Shown here in pieces: positions 54,820-62,365 of a stretch of 62,365 nt of DNA. How positions within the stretch are numbered: the first letter of the stretch is position 1; every line of letters begins with the position of its first letter. The notes under the pieces were generated by a model. That model had not been told where the DNA came from, ran no database searches, and saw nothing but the letters and a program-made list of their open reading frames with translations. The translations under genes were made by a program, and so were the position numbers. Source of the stretch: Terriglobia bacterium (GTDB taxonomy: Bacteria; Acidobacteriota; Terriglobia; Bryobacterales; Bryobacteraceae); NCBI GenBank assembly GCA_025363475.1, contig JANYDS010000079.1:1-62365 (forward strand), given 5' to 3'.

Positions 54820-55764
54820 ATGCTGAAAGGGATCTGGTTAGCTCTCATTCCACTGGCGCTGATGGCTCAAACAGCCCCGCCCGCAGGAACCAACACCGCC
54901 AATAAATACGTGGGCAGCGAAGTCTGCAAAACCTGCCACGCTGACGTCTGGCTGAATTTTTACAAGAACCCGCACTATAAGTCCATCGCCTCCGGTAAAG
55001 AGACTCCGGAGAGGACGGGCTGTGAAGGCTGCCACGGTCCGGCCGGCAATCACGTCGCGGCGCGCGGCGGCAAAGCCACTATCGGGGCCTTCTCAAACTT
55101 CACGCCGGACGAGACGCTGACTACCTGCCTCTCCTGCCACTCGAAGGATGTCTCCCGAGCCAGCATCCGGAACTCTGCCCACACCAAAGCGGACGTGGTC
55201 TGCTCCAGTTGCCACTCCATTCACAAGCCAGCTACTCCGAAATTCCTGCTCGCCAAACAGCAAACTGAGCTTTGCTATACCTGCCATGCTTCACAGCGTG
55301 CCCAGTTTGAAATGCCGTCAAAGCACCGCGTAAACGAAGGCGCAGTGCAATGCAGTGATTGCCATAACCCACACGGCTCGGCACTCTCCGCAGGGTCAAC
55401 CACCCAGCATATGGGCGGAAGCTCGGCGGCTCTGCAACCGGCTTTCAACAATGAGCAACCCTGCCTGAAATGCCACGTGGATAAACGTGGACCCTTCGTC
55501 TTCGAACATGCCGCAGTTAAGGTGGAAGGCTGCGAAGGCTGTCACGTGCCCCACGGTTCGACGAACGCGAAACTGCTGACCCGACCTGTCGTTTTCACCC
55601 TGTGCCTTGAATGTCATAACGGCGCGGGTACTTTCGGACGATCAAACTTCAGCGTCTTCCGCACTTCTCCCGCACACAACCTGCAGGACCCTAAATACCA
55701 GCGCTGCACGCTTTGTCACATCAAGGTTCACGGCTCCAACAGCGATCAGTTCTTCCTGAGATGA
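54820..55764 (+). CDS. Periplasmic decaheme c-type cytochrome (MtrA/DmsE-like)
   Basis: 314 residues. A short signal peptide (GIWLALIPLALMAQ) is followed by ten C-x2-C-H heme sites: CKTCH, CEGCH, CLSCH, CSSCH, CYTCH, CSDCH, CLKCH, CEGCH, CLECH and CTLCH. Ten hemes at about this length match the MtrA/DmsE/PioA group, rods that carry electrons through an outer-membrane barrel. The barrel gene follows with a 4-bp overlap (ATGA), as expected for the conduit. Direction of electron flow and terminal partner are unknown; no MtrC/OmcA-type surface cytochrome lies in the window. Confidence 0.9.
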   Translation: MLKGIWLALIPLALMAQTAPPAGTNTANKYVGSEVCKTCHADVWLNFYKNPHYKSIASGKETPERTGCEGCHGPAGNHVAARGGKATIGAFSNFTPDETLTTCLSCHSKDVSRASIRNSAHTKADVVCSSCHSIHKPATPKFLLAKQQTELCYTCHASQRAQFEMPSKHRVNEGAVQCSDCHNPHGSALSAGSTTQHMGGSSAALQPAFNNEQPCLKCHVDKRGPFVFEHAAVKVEGCEGCHVPHGSTNAKLLTRPVVFTLCLECHNGAGTFGRSNFSVFRTSPAHNLQDPKYQRCTLCHIKVHGSNSDQFFLR

Positions 55765-57812
55765 GAATGATGCCCACCATGAAAACATTCTTCCCCCTCA
55801 TTCTTATCGGCGCTTTCCTGCCCGCCTTTGCCCATGCCCAGCAGACCGTAGCGCCCACGACGGGCGAAGCAACCGGTTCGGTGCGCGGCGACAATGTGGG
55901 CACTTACAACATCGTCCAGCAGTGGGAACTCGGCTACCGTTTCGCCAGTGTCGGCGGCGACAGTGGCAGCTACCGCAGCGACGTCAATTATCACAACGGC
56001 ATCCGCCTGCTGAACAGCTCCCTGACCATCAACTCCCGCGACGGCCACGGCAAATGGTTTGATGAAATCACCCTCAGCACCCAGGGTCTGGGCCATGACC
56101 CGTACGAATCCGCCACCTTCCGCATCCAGAAGAATCAGTGGTATCGCTACGACTTGCTGTGGCGCTCCAATGACTACTTCAACCCCGGTCTTACGGTAGC
56201 GAACGGCGAGCACCTCATCGATACGAATCACCGCTGGCAGGATCATGAACTTACCCTGCTGCCCCAGAACTGGTATCGCCTGCGCGTGGGCTATGGCCGC
56301 ACAGCGCAGGACGGGCCGGCGCTCAACACGGCCACGCCTTTCGATTCGCAGGGTGCCGTCTTCCCCGTCTTCCACAACGTGCGCCAGCAGTTTAACGAAT
56401 ACCGCGTGGGTGGCGATGCCACGCTGCATGGCTTCCGCTTTTCCATTCTGCGCCGCTGGGAATTTTTTAAGGAAGACTCGGCCGACACCCAAACCACAAC
56501 GCTGACCGGCGCAGCGCTGCCGTTTAGCAGCAGCACAGACCCCTCAGTTCTGACCTCATTCAACCGTTCGCAGCCCTACCGCGGCGATACCCGCGGCTGG
56601 CTGGCGAATCTCTCGGGTGAACGAAAATTTGTCGCCGTCAACGCTCGCTTCAGCTATTCCGGGGGACGCGGCGATTTCGTGCAGAACGAACGCGCCCTCG
56701 GCATCGACCGTTTCTCCAACGGGCAAAACCGCCAGATCGCAGTCACAGGCAATGGTACGCGGCCTGTGACAACAGGCGATTTGAACCTGACCTTATTTCC
56801 AGCGTCAAAACTTTCGGTCATTAATACAACGTCGATCTCAAACACCAGAATCTCTGGCAACAACCATTTCGTTCAGTTCGACAACGCCACGCTTTCGAAC
56901 GATAATCTCAATTTCCAGTTCCTCGGTATCCGCCTCATCACCAACGCGACTGACGTCAAATACCGGTTCACCAAACGCCTCGACGCCTTTGCCGGTTACC
57001 GGTACTCAAACCGCGAAATCCGTTCCATCGAAGACAGCGCGGACCCCGGCCAGGCGTTTCAGGGGCTCACTGGCCAACAGACCAACGTCCTGCAAGCAGG
57101 CGTCGCAGGCGTGAACTGGATTCTGCTCAAAGACCTGCGCTTGCATGTCGAAGGCGAAATTGGCCGCGACGACCATCCTTTCGCACCCAACAGCCTCGCC
57201 AATTACCACGCCATCCGGGCTCGCGTGCGATATGCAAAGCGCAAATATTCGGTGTCGGGCGGCTACCAGCAGAACTACAACAACAACTCCATCCAGATCA
57301 CGGCTTACAGTTCACACTCACGCAACTACAACGGGGACGCCACGTGGAATGCGAAGTCGTGGCTCGCCCTCGATGCCTCTTATTCCAACCTGCACCTCGA
57401 TACCATCGGCGGCCTGCAGTTCTTCGCCGGTTCTCCCCGTGCCAGCCTGGTGGCGGACCAGAGTTCTTATTACATCAGCAATATCCACGCCGCCAACCTC
57501 GGCCTGCGCATCCCGATCCGCAAACGCGCCGACCTTTATGCCGGCTACAGTCTGACGAGAGACGCAGGTGACAGCCGGGCTGCATACATCCTGCCCCGGT
57601 TAGCGCCAGGGCTCGCGGACCTGTACCACGCAGAAACCTTTCCGCTCACCTATCAAACCCCGCTGCTGCGGCTCTCGGTGCAGATCACTCCCAAGCTCCG
57701 CTACAACCTCGGCTATCAGTATTACGGCTATCACGAAGACTTCGGCCTGCTCGCACAGAACCAGAACTACCGCGCACACACAGGCTATACCAGCCTGCTC
57801 TGGTCTTTCTAA
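55761..57812 (+). CDS. Outer-membrane beta-barrel of the MtrB/PioB type
   Basis: About 683 residues from the ATG at 55761, which overlaps the cytochrome stop; later ATGs at 55767-55779 are possible. Signal peptide TFFPLILIGAFLPAFAHAQ. The rest is made of alternating amphipathic strands rich in tyrosine, arginine and asparagine (FRIQKNQWYRYDLLWRSNDY, KRLDAFAGYRYSNREI, LRYNLGYQYYGYHEDF) and ends TSLLWSF with a terminal phenylalanine. The N-terminal C-x-x-C of some MtrB proteins is absent. Position behind a decaheme gene is the main support for an MtrB-like sheath role. Confidence 0.82.
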   Translation: MRMMPTMKTFFPLILIGAFLPAFAHAQQTVAPTTGEATGSVRGDNVGTYNIVQQWELGYRFASVGGDSGSYRSDVNYHNGIRLLNSSLTINSRDGHGKWFDEITLSTQGLGHDPYESATFRIQKNQWYRYDLLWRSNDYFNPGLTVANGEHLIDTNHRWQDHELTLLPQNWYRLRVGYGRTAQDGPALNTATPFDSQGAVFPVFHNVRQQFNEYRVGGDATLHGFRFSILRRWEFFKEDSADTQTTTLTGAALPFSSSTDPSVLTSFNRSQPYRGDTRGWLANLSGERKFVAVNARFSYSGGRGDFVQNERALGIDRFSNGQNRQIAVTGNGTRPVTTGDLNLTLFPASKLSVINTTSISNTRISGNNHFVQFDNATLSNDNLNFQFLGIRLITNATDVKYRFTKRLDAFAGYRYSNREIRSIEDSADPGQAFQGLTGQQTNVLQAGVAGVNWILLKDLRLHVEGEIGRDDHPFAPNSLANYHAIRARVRYAKRKYSVSGGYQQNYNNNSIQITAYSSHSRNYNGDATWNAKSWLALDASYSNLHLDTIGGLQFFAGSPRASLVADQSSYYISNIHAANLGLRIPIRKRADLYAGYSLTRDAGDSRAAYILPRLAPGLADLYHAETFPLTYQTPLLRLSVQITPKLRYNLGYQYYGYHEDFGLLAQNQNYRAHTGYTSLLWSF

Positions 57813-57819
57813 CCAGCAG

Positions 57820-57846
57820 TATAATGGTATTCTCTATAGAGAATAC
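57820..57846 (+). promoter_or_regulatory. Promoter with 20-bp perfect palindrome (candidate repressor operator)
   Basis: TATAAT at 57820-57825 is a perfect minus-10 box, and GTATTCTCTA-TAGAGAATAC at 57827-57846 is an exact inverted repeat that would cover the transcription start. The minus-35 region is weak. GGAG follows at 57847 as the ribosome-binding site. The arrangement is that of a promoter blocked by a dimeric regulator; identity of the regulator (for example an Rrf2-type protein) is inference. Confidence 0.7.
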
Positions 57847-57856
57847 GGAGATTGAA

Positions 57857-59635
57857 ATGAACGACCAGGCAACACCCTTCCAGCAGGAGCACGACCACGT
57901 CGTGCGGACGGAAATCGAGGAATTTCGCACTAAGGCCAATGACTTCCTCGCGGGCCTGATCTCAGACGACGATTTCCGCCCCTATCGCCTCCGCTTCGGT
58001 TGCTACGGTCAGCGCCAGCCCGGCGTGCAGATGATGCGTACCAAAGTTCCCGGCGGCATGCTCACAGCCGACCAGATGGACCGCCTGGCAGACGTCTCCG
58101 ATTTCTGCGCCGAAGGCAAAGGCCACCTCACCACGCGCCAGAACATGCAGTTCCACTTCGTGCCGCTCACCAGCTTTGCCGATGCCATGCACATGCTACA
58201 TGACGTGGGTATGACCAGCCGCGAAGCCTGCTTCAATACCGTCCGCAACGTCACGGCCTGCCCTTATGCCGGCCTCACGCGTCACGAAGTTTTCGACGTG
58301 CGTCCCTATTCTCGTCAAGTCGCTTACGCGTTCCTGCGCAAGAGCCTGACGGACGCCATGCCGCGCAAGTTCAAGATCGCTTTCGATGGCTGCACTAATG
58401 ACGATTGCTGCATTGCTTCCATCCATGACGTCGGTGCCAAAGCCGTCATCCGTGATGGTCAGCGCGGTTTCCGCATCGTAGTCGGTGGTGGACTGGGTCC
58501 GCTGCCCGTGGAAGCCCGTGTCCTCGACGAATTTCTCCCCGTAGAACGCATCGTCAACCGTGTGGAAGCCGTGCTCCGCGTTTTCAATCAATACGGGAAC
58601 CGCAAGAACCGCAACATGGCGCGCCTCAAGTTCGTCATGCGCGAACGCGGGTTCGACTGGCTCAAGGAAGCCATCGATAAGGAATACGAAGACATCCTGC
58701 AGAATGGCGGCATTCCCACGCCAGGCGAAGTCCCTGAAGGTTTCGGTGCATACACCAGCAAGCCGCTCCCGCTGGGTACCGGCGCGTTGCTGCCTGTTGT
58801 GGGCAACGCACTGTCAGCCGACCGCGACTATAACCACTGGCTGGAATCGAACGTTCAGGAACAGAAGCAGACTGGCTACGCCATGATCATCGTCCGCATC
58901 GATCAGGGCAACCTGGTTAGTTCGCAGATGCGTGAGCTGGGGAAGATTGCACGGGAAGCGGGCGATGGCTGCCTCCGCGTCACTGTCGAGCAGAACCTGG
59001 TTCTGGGCTTCGTTCAGCTGGCGTTCCTGCCCCGCGTTTACGCCGCTCTCAATGCCATCGGCCTCGGAACAGCCGGTGCCAAAGAGCTTCAGGATGTGGT
59101 GACTTGCCCTGGTGCATATTCCTGCAATCTTGCTCTGACCAAGTCCATGAACATGGGCTATGCAATGCACGATCTGGGCCTGACCTACGCCCATGACCCG
59201 GTGCTCAACAAGCTCCAGATCAACATCAGCGGTTGCCCGAATGCCTGCGGCCAGCACTGGACCGCTGAAATCGGCTTCTACGGCAACGCCCGCAAAATTG
59301 AAGTGAATGGCGTGAAGAAGGAAGTTCCTTACTACCAGATGCTGCTCGGCGGCGGTTACGACGAAACCGGCGTAATGCGCTTCGGCCTTCAGGTCCAGAG
59401 CATGCCGGCGAAGCTGACCACCGAAGCCGTTCACCGCGTGCTGGCCCACTTCAAAGCCAATCGCACCGAAGACGAAACGTTCCGCAATTACGTTATGCGG
59501 CACAAGATCGATTTCTTCCGTTCATTCCTTGCCGATCTCTCCAAACCCAACGACGCCGACCCCGACGTCTACAAGGATTGGGGCGATACCGACGACTTCT
59601 CGCTCCAGCTCGGCCGCGGCGAGTGCGCCGCATAA
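57857..59635 (+). CDS. Ferredoxin-type nitrite/sulfite reductase (siroheme, 4Fe-4S)
   Basis: 592 residues from the ATG at 57857, with GGAG nine bases upstream. Two ferrite-like repeats: GCYGQRQPGVQMMRTKVPGG in the first, and the siroheme/4Fe-4S cysteines in the second, CPGAYSCNLA (C-x5-C) and ISGCPNACGQHW (C-x3-C). HLTTRQNMQFHFVPL is the family's substrate/anion-binding region. Such enzymes reduce sulfite to sulfide or nitrite to ammonia by six electrons; sequence alone does not decide which. It is separated from the cytochrome/barrel pair by a promoter with a palindrome, so it may be regulated alone. Confidence 0.92.
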   Translation: MNDQATPFQQEHDHVVRTEIEEFRTKANDFLAGLISDDDFRPYRLRFGCYGQRQPGVQMMRTKVPGGMLTADQMDRLADVSDFCAEGKGHLTTRQNMQFHFVPLTSFADAMHMLHDVGMTSREACFNTVRNVTACPYAGLTRHEVFDVRPYSRQVAYAFLRKSLTDAMPRKFKIAFDGCTNDDCCIASIHDVGAKAVIRDGQRGFRIVVGGGLGPLPVEARVLDEFLPVERIVNRVEAVLRVFNQYGNRKNRNMARLKFVMRERGFDWLKEAIDKEYEDILQNGGIPTPGEVPEGFGAYTSKPLPLGTGALLPVVGNALSADRDYNHWLESNVQEQKQTGYAMIIVRIDQGNLVSSQMRELGKIAREAGDGCLRVTVEQNLVLGFVQLAFLPRVYAALNAIGLGTAGAKELQDVVTCPGAYSCNLALTKSMNMGYAMHDLGLTYAHDPVLNKLQINISGCPNACGQHWTAEIGFYGNARKIEVNGVKKEVPYYQMLLGGGYDETGVMRFGLQVQSMPAKLTTEAVHRVLAHFKANRTEDETFRNYVMRHKIDFFRSFLADLSKPNDADPDVYKDWGDTDDFSLQLGRGECAA

Positions 59636-59648
59636 TCTGGCCCTCGTT

Positions 59649-59678
59649 CGCTTGATATTCCGGCGCTTGATATTCTGG
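59649..59678. repeat. 15-bp tandem repeat before purH
   Basis: CGCTTGATATTCCGG at 59649-59663 is followed directly by CGCTTGATATTCTGG at 59664-59678, with one mismatch. It fills half of the 57-bp gap between the reductase gene and purH. Confidence 0.85.
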
Positions 59679-59692
59679 TGAGTTCCACCCCC

Positions 59693-61213
59693 ATGCGTGT
59701 ACTCATCAGTGTCACCGATAAAACCGGTGTGTCCGAATTCGCCCGCGGCCTTGTGTCGCTGGGCGCAGAGCTCATTTCCACCGGCGGTACAGCCCGTCTT
59801 CTTCGTGAGAAAGGCATCCCGGTCCGCGACGTCAGCGAAGTCACCAACTTCCCCGAAATGCTCGACGGGCGCGTGAAAACGATGCACCCGAAGATAACCG
59901 GTGCCATCCTGGCCGTTCGCTCTAATCCGGAGCACGTGGCTTCGCTTGCCGAACACGAAATAGAGCCGATCGATATGGTGGTGGTCAACCTCTATCAGTT
60001 CGAAAAGATCGCCGCCCGCACTGACGCTTCGCTCGAAGATCTCATCGAAAATATCGACATCGGCGGACCTACCATGATCCGCTCCGCCGCCAAGAACTGG
60101 CAGGATGTCGCAATCGTGACCGCCGCCGACGATTACCCGGCGCTGCTCGATGAACTGAAGACCTCCGGTGGCTCCCTGTCCCGCGAAACGAAATGGCGTC
60201 TCGCCGTTCAGGCTTTCGAAACCACCGCAGCCTACGACCGCGCTATCAGTGCGAAGCTCGCCACGATAGGCAAGGCACCCGAAGCCCTGCCGCAAACTCT
60301 CGACATCCGCGTTCCCCGCAAACTCGCTCTGCGCTACGGCGAGAATCCCCACCAGCAGGCAGCCCTCTACTCCAACGGAACCGCCGGAATCGCAGGAGCC
60401 GAACAACTCCACGGCAAAGAACTTTCTTACAACAACCTGGTCGATCTCGACGCCTGCTGGCAACTGGTTTGCGAATTCTCACGCCCCGCCGTCGCCATCA
60501 TCAAACACACAAATCCCGCCGGCTGCGCAGAACAGGCAACGCAGGTGGAAGCCTACCTGAAAGCCCTTGCATGCGACCCCGTCTCGGCGTTCGGGGGCGT
60601 CATCGGATTCAACCGTGAAGTAGACGAAGCCACAGCAGCAGAAGTGGCAAAACTGTTTGTGGAAGCTATCGCGGCTCCAGCTTATTCACCCGCCGCTCTC
60701 ACGATTCTTACCGCCAAAAAGAACATCCGCCTGGTGCGCGTTACCAGTGTTAATGAACCACTGGTAGTCAAAAGTATCTCTGGCGGTTTCCTCGCCCAGA
60801 CTGCCGACAACGCCACCTTCGACCGCGCTCAATGCGTCGTCAAAACCCGCCGTGAGCCCACCGCCGAGGAGTGGACTGCGCTCGAATTCGCCTGGAAAGT
60901 GGTCAAACACGTGAAGTCGAACGCAATCGTCTATGCCAACCCCGGTCAAACAGCCGCAGTAGGCGCAGGTCAGATGAGTCGGGTCGATTCCGTCAATATC
61001 GGTGCCTCCAAAGCGCACCTCCCGACAGCGGGAACCGTGGTCGCGTCCGACGCTTTCTTCCCGTTCCCCGATGGCCTTGAGCAGGCCGCAAAGCACGGTG
61101 CAACCGCCTTCATCCAACCCGGCGGCTCAGTGAAAGACGCCGACGTGATTGCCGCCGCGGATGCCCTCTGTGTGGCCATGGTCTTCACCGGCGTCCGGCA
61201 TTTCCGGCACTAA
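59693..61213 (+). CDS. purH: Bifunctional AICAR formyltransferase / IMP cyclohydrolase
   Basis: 506 residues from the ATG at 59693; a GTG at 59678 is an alternative. N-terminal MGS-like cyclohydrolase: VLISVTDKTGVSEFARGLVS, ELISTGGTARLLREKGIPV, MLDGRVKTMHPKI. C-terminal AICAR transformylase: LRYGENPHQQAALYSNG, VAIIKHTNPAGCAEQATQ, and DAFFPFPDGLEQAAKHGATA. It performs the last two steps of IMP synthesis. It converges on the next gene with a 4-bp overlap of stops. Confidence 0.96.
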   Translation: MRVLISVTDKTGVSEFARGLVSLGAELISTGGTARLLREKGIPVRDVSEVTNFPEMLDGRVKTMHPKITGAILAVRSNPEHVASLAEHEIEPIDMVVVNLYQFEKIAARTDASLEDLIENIDIGGPTMIRSAAKNWQDVAIVTAADDYPALLDELKTSGGSLSRETKWRLAVQAFETTAAYDRAISAKLATIGKAPEALPQTLDIRVPRKLALRYGENPHQQAALYSNGTAGIAGAEQLHGKELSYNNLVDLDACWQLVCEFSRPAVAIIKHTNPAGCAEQATQVEAYLKALACDPVSAFGGVIGFNREVDEATAAEVAKLFVEAIAAPAYSPAALTILTAKKNIRLVRVTSVNEPLVVKSISGGFLAQTADNATFDRAQCVVKTRREPTAEEWTALEFAWKVVKHVKSNAIVYANPGQTAAVGAGQMSRVDSVNIGASKAHLPTAGTVVASDAFFPFPDGLEQAAKHGATAFIQPGGSVKDADVIAAADALCVAMVFTGVRHFRH

Positions 61214-61902
61214 ACTAAGAGTGTTTCCTGGGGTTTCCCGACCTGTAGACAAAACGGCTCGGCCGGGAAGAAGCTGCGGGTATTGTCAAGGTCGGGCTGA
61301 ATGTTCCAGCGTTTCTTCCAGCCGGGCTTTTCGACGCGGTATCGAAACAAAACGGTATTGTCCAGGTTGAGATCGCCGCTCCAGATCAACTTTGCGCCGG
61401 CAAAATCCCTGCCTTCGTAGTTGCCGTCCGGGCGCACCCGCTCCGGGGAATATTCCGTCGCGTTCGCCCACGCGGAATCATCAAAATCCGCTGCAAACCA
61501 TCTGGGTGGCATCGGTTCGTAGTGAACCCGTGGATTTCGTATGTCCTTGTCGAGGGGCCAGGTAAAGAGAACCTTCGTCCTCCATTGGGCACCGGACACT
61601 GTGCCATCGGCGAATTTCAAGATCAGGCCGGCGTCGCCGGTGTGCGTTCCGTATTCCAGGCCGGTCTTTGGATCGGCATTGTCTTTGGCAAGTATCGCGA
61701 TGGTCATGGGATACTCCGGCAGGATGTCGATGTTCACCCCGTTGTGCGGCAGGAAGTCGATAGGGTCCACCGCCACAAGCTTGCAGTTGATGTACATCAT
61801 GAACCAGTTATCGGCGTAGACACTGCCCCGGATCGTATCTTTCATGCCCGGCTTCGTGATTCCCTGGAATTGCGCGGAGGCAATCCAGAGTCGATATTTC
61901 AT
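61210..61902 (-). CDS. Unknown protein with jelly-roll-like features
   Basis: 230 residues from the ATG at 61902. No signal peptide. Many aromatic and beta-forming residues: YRLWIASAQFQGITKPGMKD, SVYADNWFMMYINCKLVAVD, MTIAILAKDNADPKTGLEYG, PPRWFAADFDDSAWANATEY. The last resembles the galactose-binding jelly-roll seen in some glycosidases (a W-F-x-x-x-F-D-D-S-x-W pattern), but this is a loose resemblance. It starts 22 bp after the potassium-channel-like gene on the same strand. Function unknown. Confidence 0.6.
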   Translation of the reverse strand: MKYRLWIASAQFQGITKPGMKDTIRGSVYADNWFMMYINCKLVAVDPIDFLPHNGVNIDILPEYPMTIAILAKDNADPKTGLEYGTHTGDAGLILKFADGTVSGAQWRTKVLFTWPLDKDIRNPRVHYEPMPPRWFAADFDDSAWANATEYSPERVRPDGNYEGRDFAGAKLIWSGDLNLDNTVLFRYRVEKPGWKKRWNIQPDLDNTRSFFPAEPFCLQVGKPQETLLV

Positions 61903-61924
61903 GAATTTCTTTCTCTCGCGAGCG

Positions 61925-62365
61925 CTAACTGAGAAGTTGTTCGAGACTGCGCAGGCTGTTTTCATCGCCCATGGCGATCACCAGGTCATTGCCAGTAAGT
62001 TCCGTTTGCCGCTGGGGGTTGAAGAACATCCGTCCGTCAGCCTTGTTGATCGCCAGCACCATCACTCCAGGCGGGCAATGCGGCAACAGACTGGCCAGCG
62101 TCCCAAAGGCAAAGCGGGAGGCTGGGGCCACCCGCAGTTGTTCCATGATCACTTCCAGCCCAAACGACTGAGCGGCCTTGTCCACTAATTGCGCTGTCTG
62201 AGGACGGATGAGCGCTTGTGCCAGCCTGTGACCCGCGATGTTGTAGGGCGAATACACCGTATCTGCCCCGGCGCGGCGCAGCTTTTCCTCAGCGTCCTCT
62301 TCTGACGCCCGCGTAACGATGGTCAGAGCCGGGTTGAGCGTCCTGGCCGACAGCACGACAAAAAC
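61925..62365 (-). CDS. TrkA/RCK-domain potassium-channel protein, C-terminal part (runs off window)
   Basis: The gene begins outside the window. Visible residues: end of a TrkA-N Rossmann domain (VVLSARTLNPALTIVTRASE, KLRRAGADTVYSPYNIAGHR) followed by a TrkA-C domain (FGLEVIMEQLRVAPASRFAF, VMVLAINKADGRMFFNPQRQ, ELTGNDLVIAMGDENSLRSL). This order is typical of RCK regulatory units on Kch/MthK-type channels. Whether membrane segments precede it cannot be seen. Confidence 0.8.
   Translation of the reverse strand, partial: VFVVLSARTLNPALTIVTRASEEDAEEKLRRAGADTVYSPYNIAGHRLAQALIRPQTAQLVDKAAQSFGLEVIMEQLRVAPASRFAFGTLASLLPHCPPGVMVLAINKADGRMFFNPQRQTELTGNDLVIAMGDENSLRSLEQLLS

Overview
The window looks like chromosomal DNA of an Acidobacteriota species, probably of the Solibacteres/Bryobacterales type. 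This is inferred from gene content, not from any search: two very large Oar-like TonB-dependent receptors with carboxypeptidase-regulatory N-domains, a DUF2934 protein, a DUF5818-like protein, an AroDE fusion, a TPR-CHAT protein with an ECF sigma factor, and a decaheme cytochrome/outer-membrane barrel pair. Gene density is high, GC content is moderately high, and many genes overlap by 4 bp (ATGA or GTGA).

Layout. Positions 1-1450 look like the edge of a decayed integrated element abutting the 3' end of tRNA-Ser(CGA): the start of an SNF2/PLD-type helicase, its ribbon-helix-helix partner, a short element with 13-bp terminal inverted repeats, and the C-terminal stub of a tyrosine recombinase. 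From 1.6 to 10.95 kb come a GT2/membrane glycosyltransferase fusion with a FAD oxidoreductase, an amidase and a small Tat-signal protein, AroDE, LexA, and a membrane/SPOR pair. From 11 to 18.4 kb lies a TonB receptor flanked on its far side by a broken copy of the SPOR gene's 3' end, then an operon encoding a TPR-CHAT protease-like protein, an ECF sigma factor and a membrane anti-sigma factor. From 18.7 to 22.7 kb are a receiver-like protein, trpD, sucCD and ndk. From 22.7 to 25.5 kb is a GDP-fucose/glycosyltransferase patch in which three adjacent genes all carry lesions. A tRNA-Ile2(CAT) follows.

From 25.9 to 35.2 kb a large membrane protein with a LamG-like tail is followed by a five-gene reductive pyrimidine catabolism operon (class III aminotransferase, preT, preA, dihydropyrimidinase, NCS1 transporter). 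From 35.3 to 41.7 kb are tdh, ychF, a retropepsin-like protease and a glpP/glpD pair with a candidate glpD leader terminator. From 41.7 to 54.7 kb are the second TonB receptor, small hypothetical genes, gcvT-gcvH, an ATP-grasp-like protein, coaD, an aspartate-type aminotransferase, manA, bcp and gatB. From 54.8 to 59.6 kb a decaheme cytochrome and outer-membrane barrel (MtrAB-like conduit) are followed by a ferredoxin-type sulfite/nitrite reductase, whose promoter carries a perfect 20-bp palindrome. The window closes with purH, an unknown gene, and the C-terminal part of a TrkA/RCK potassium-channel protein.

The most noteworthy candidate system is the TPR-CHAT / ECF sigma / transmembrane anti-sigma operon at 14.56-18.37 kb, with a strongly structured 5' region. 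Its parts suggest a CRISPR-independent route by which a caspase-like protease could release a sigma factor.
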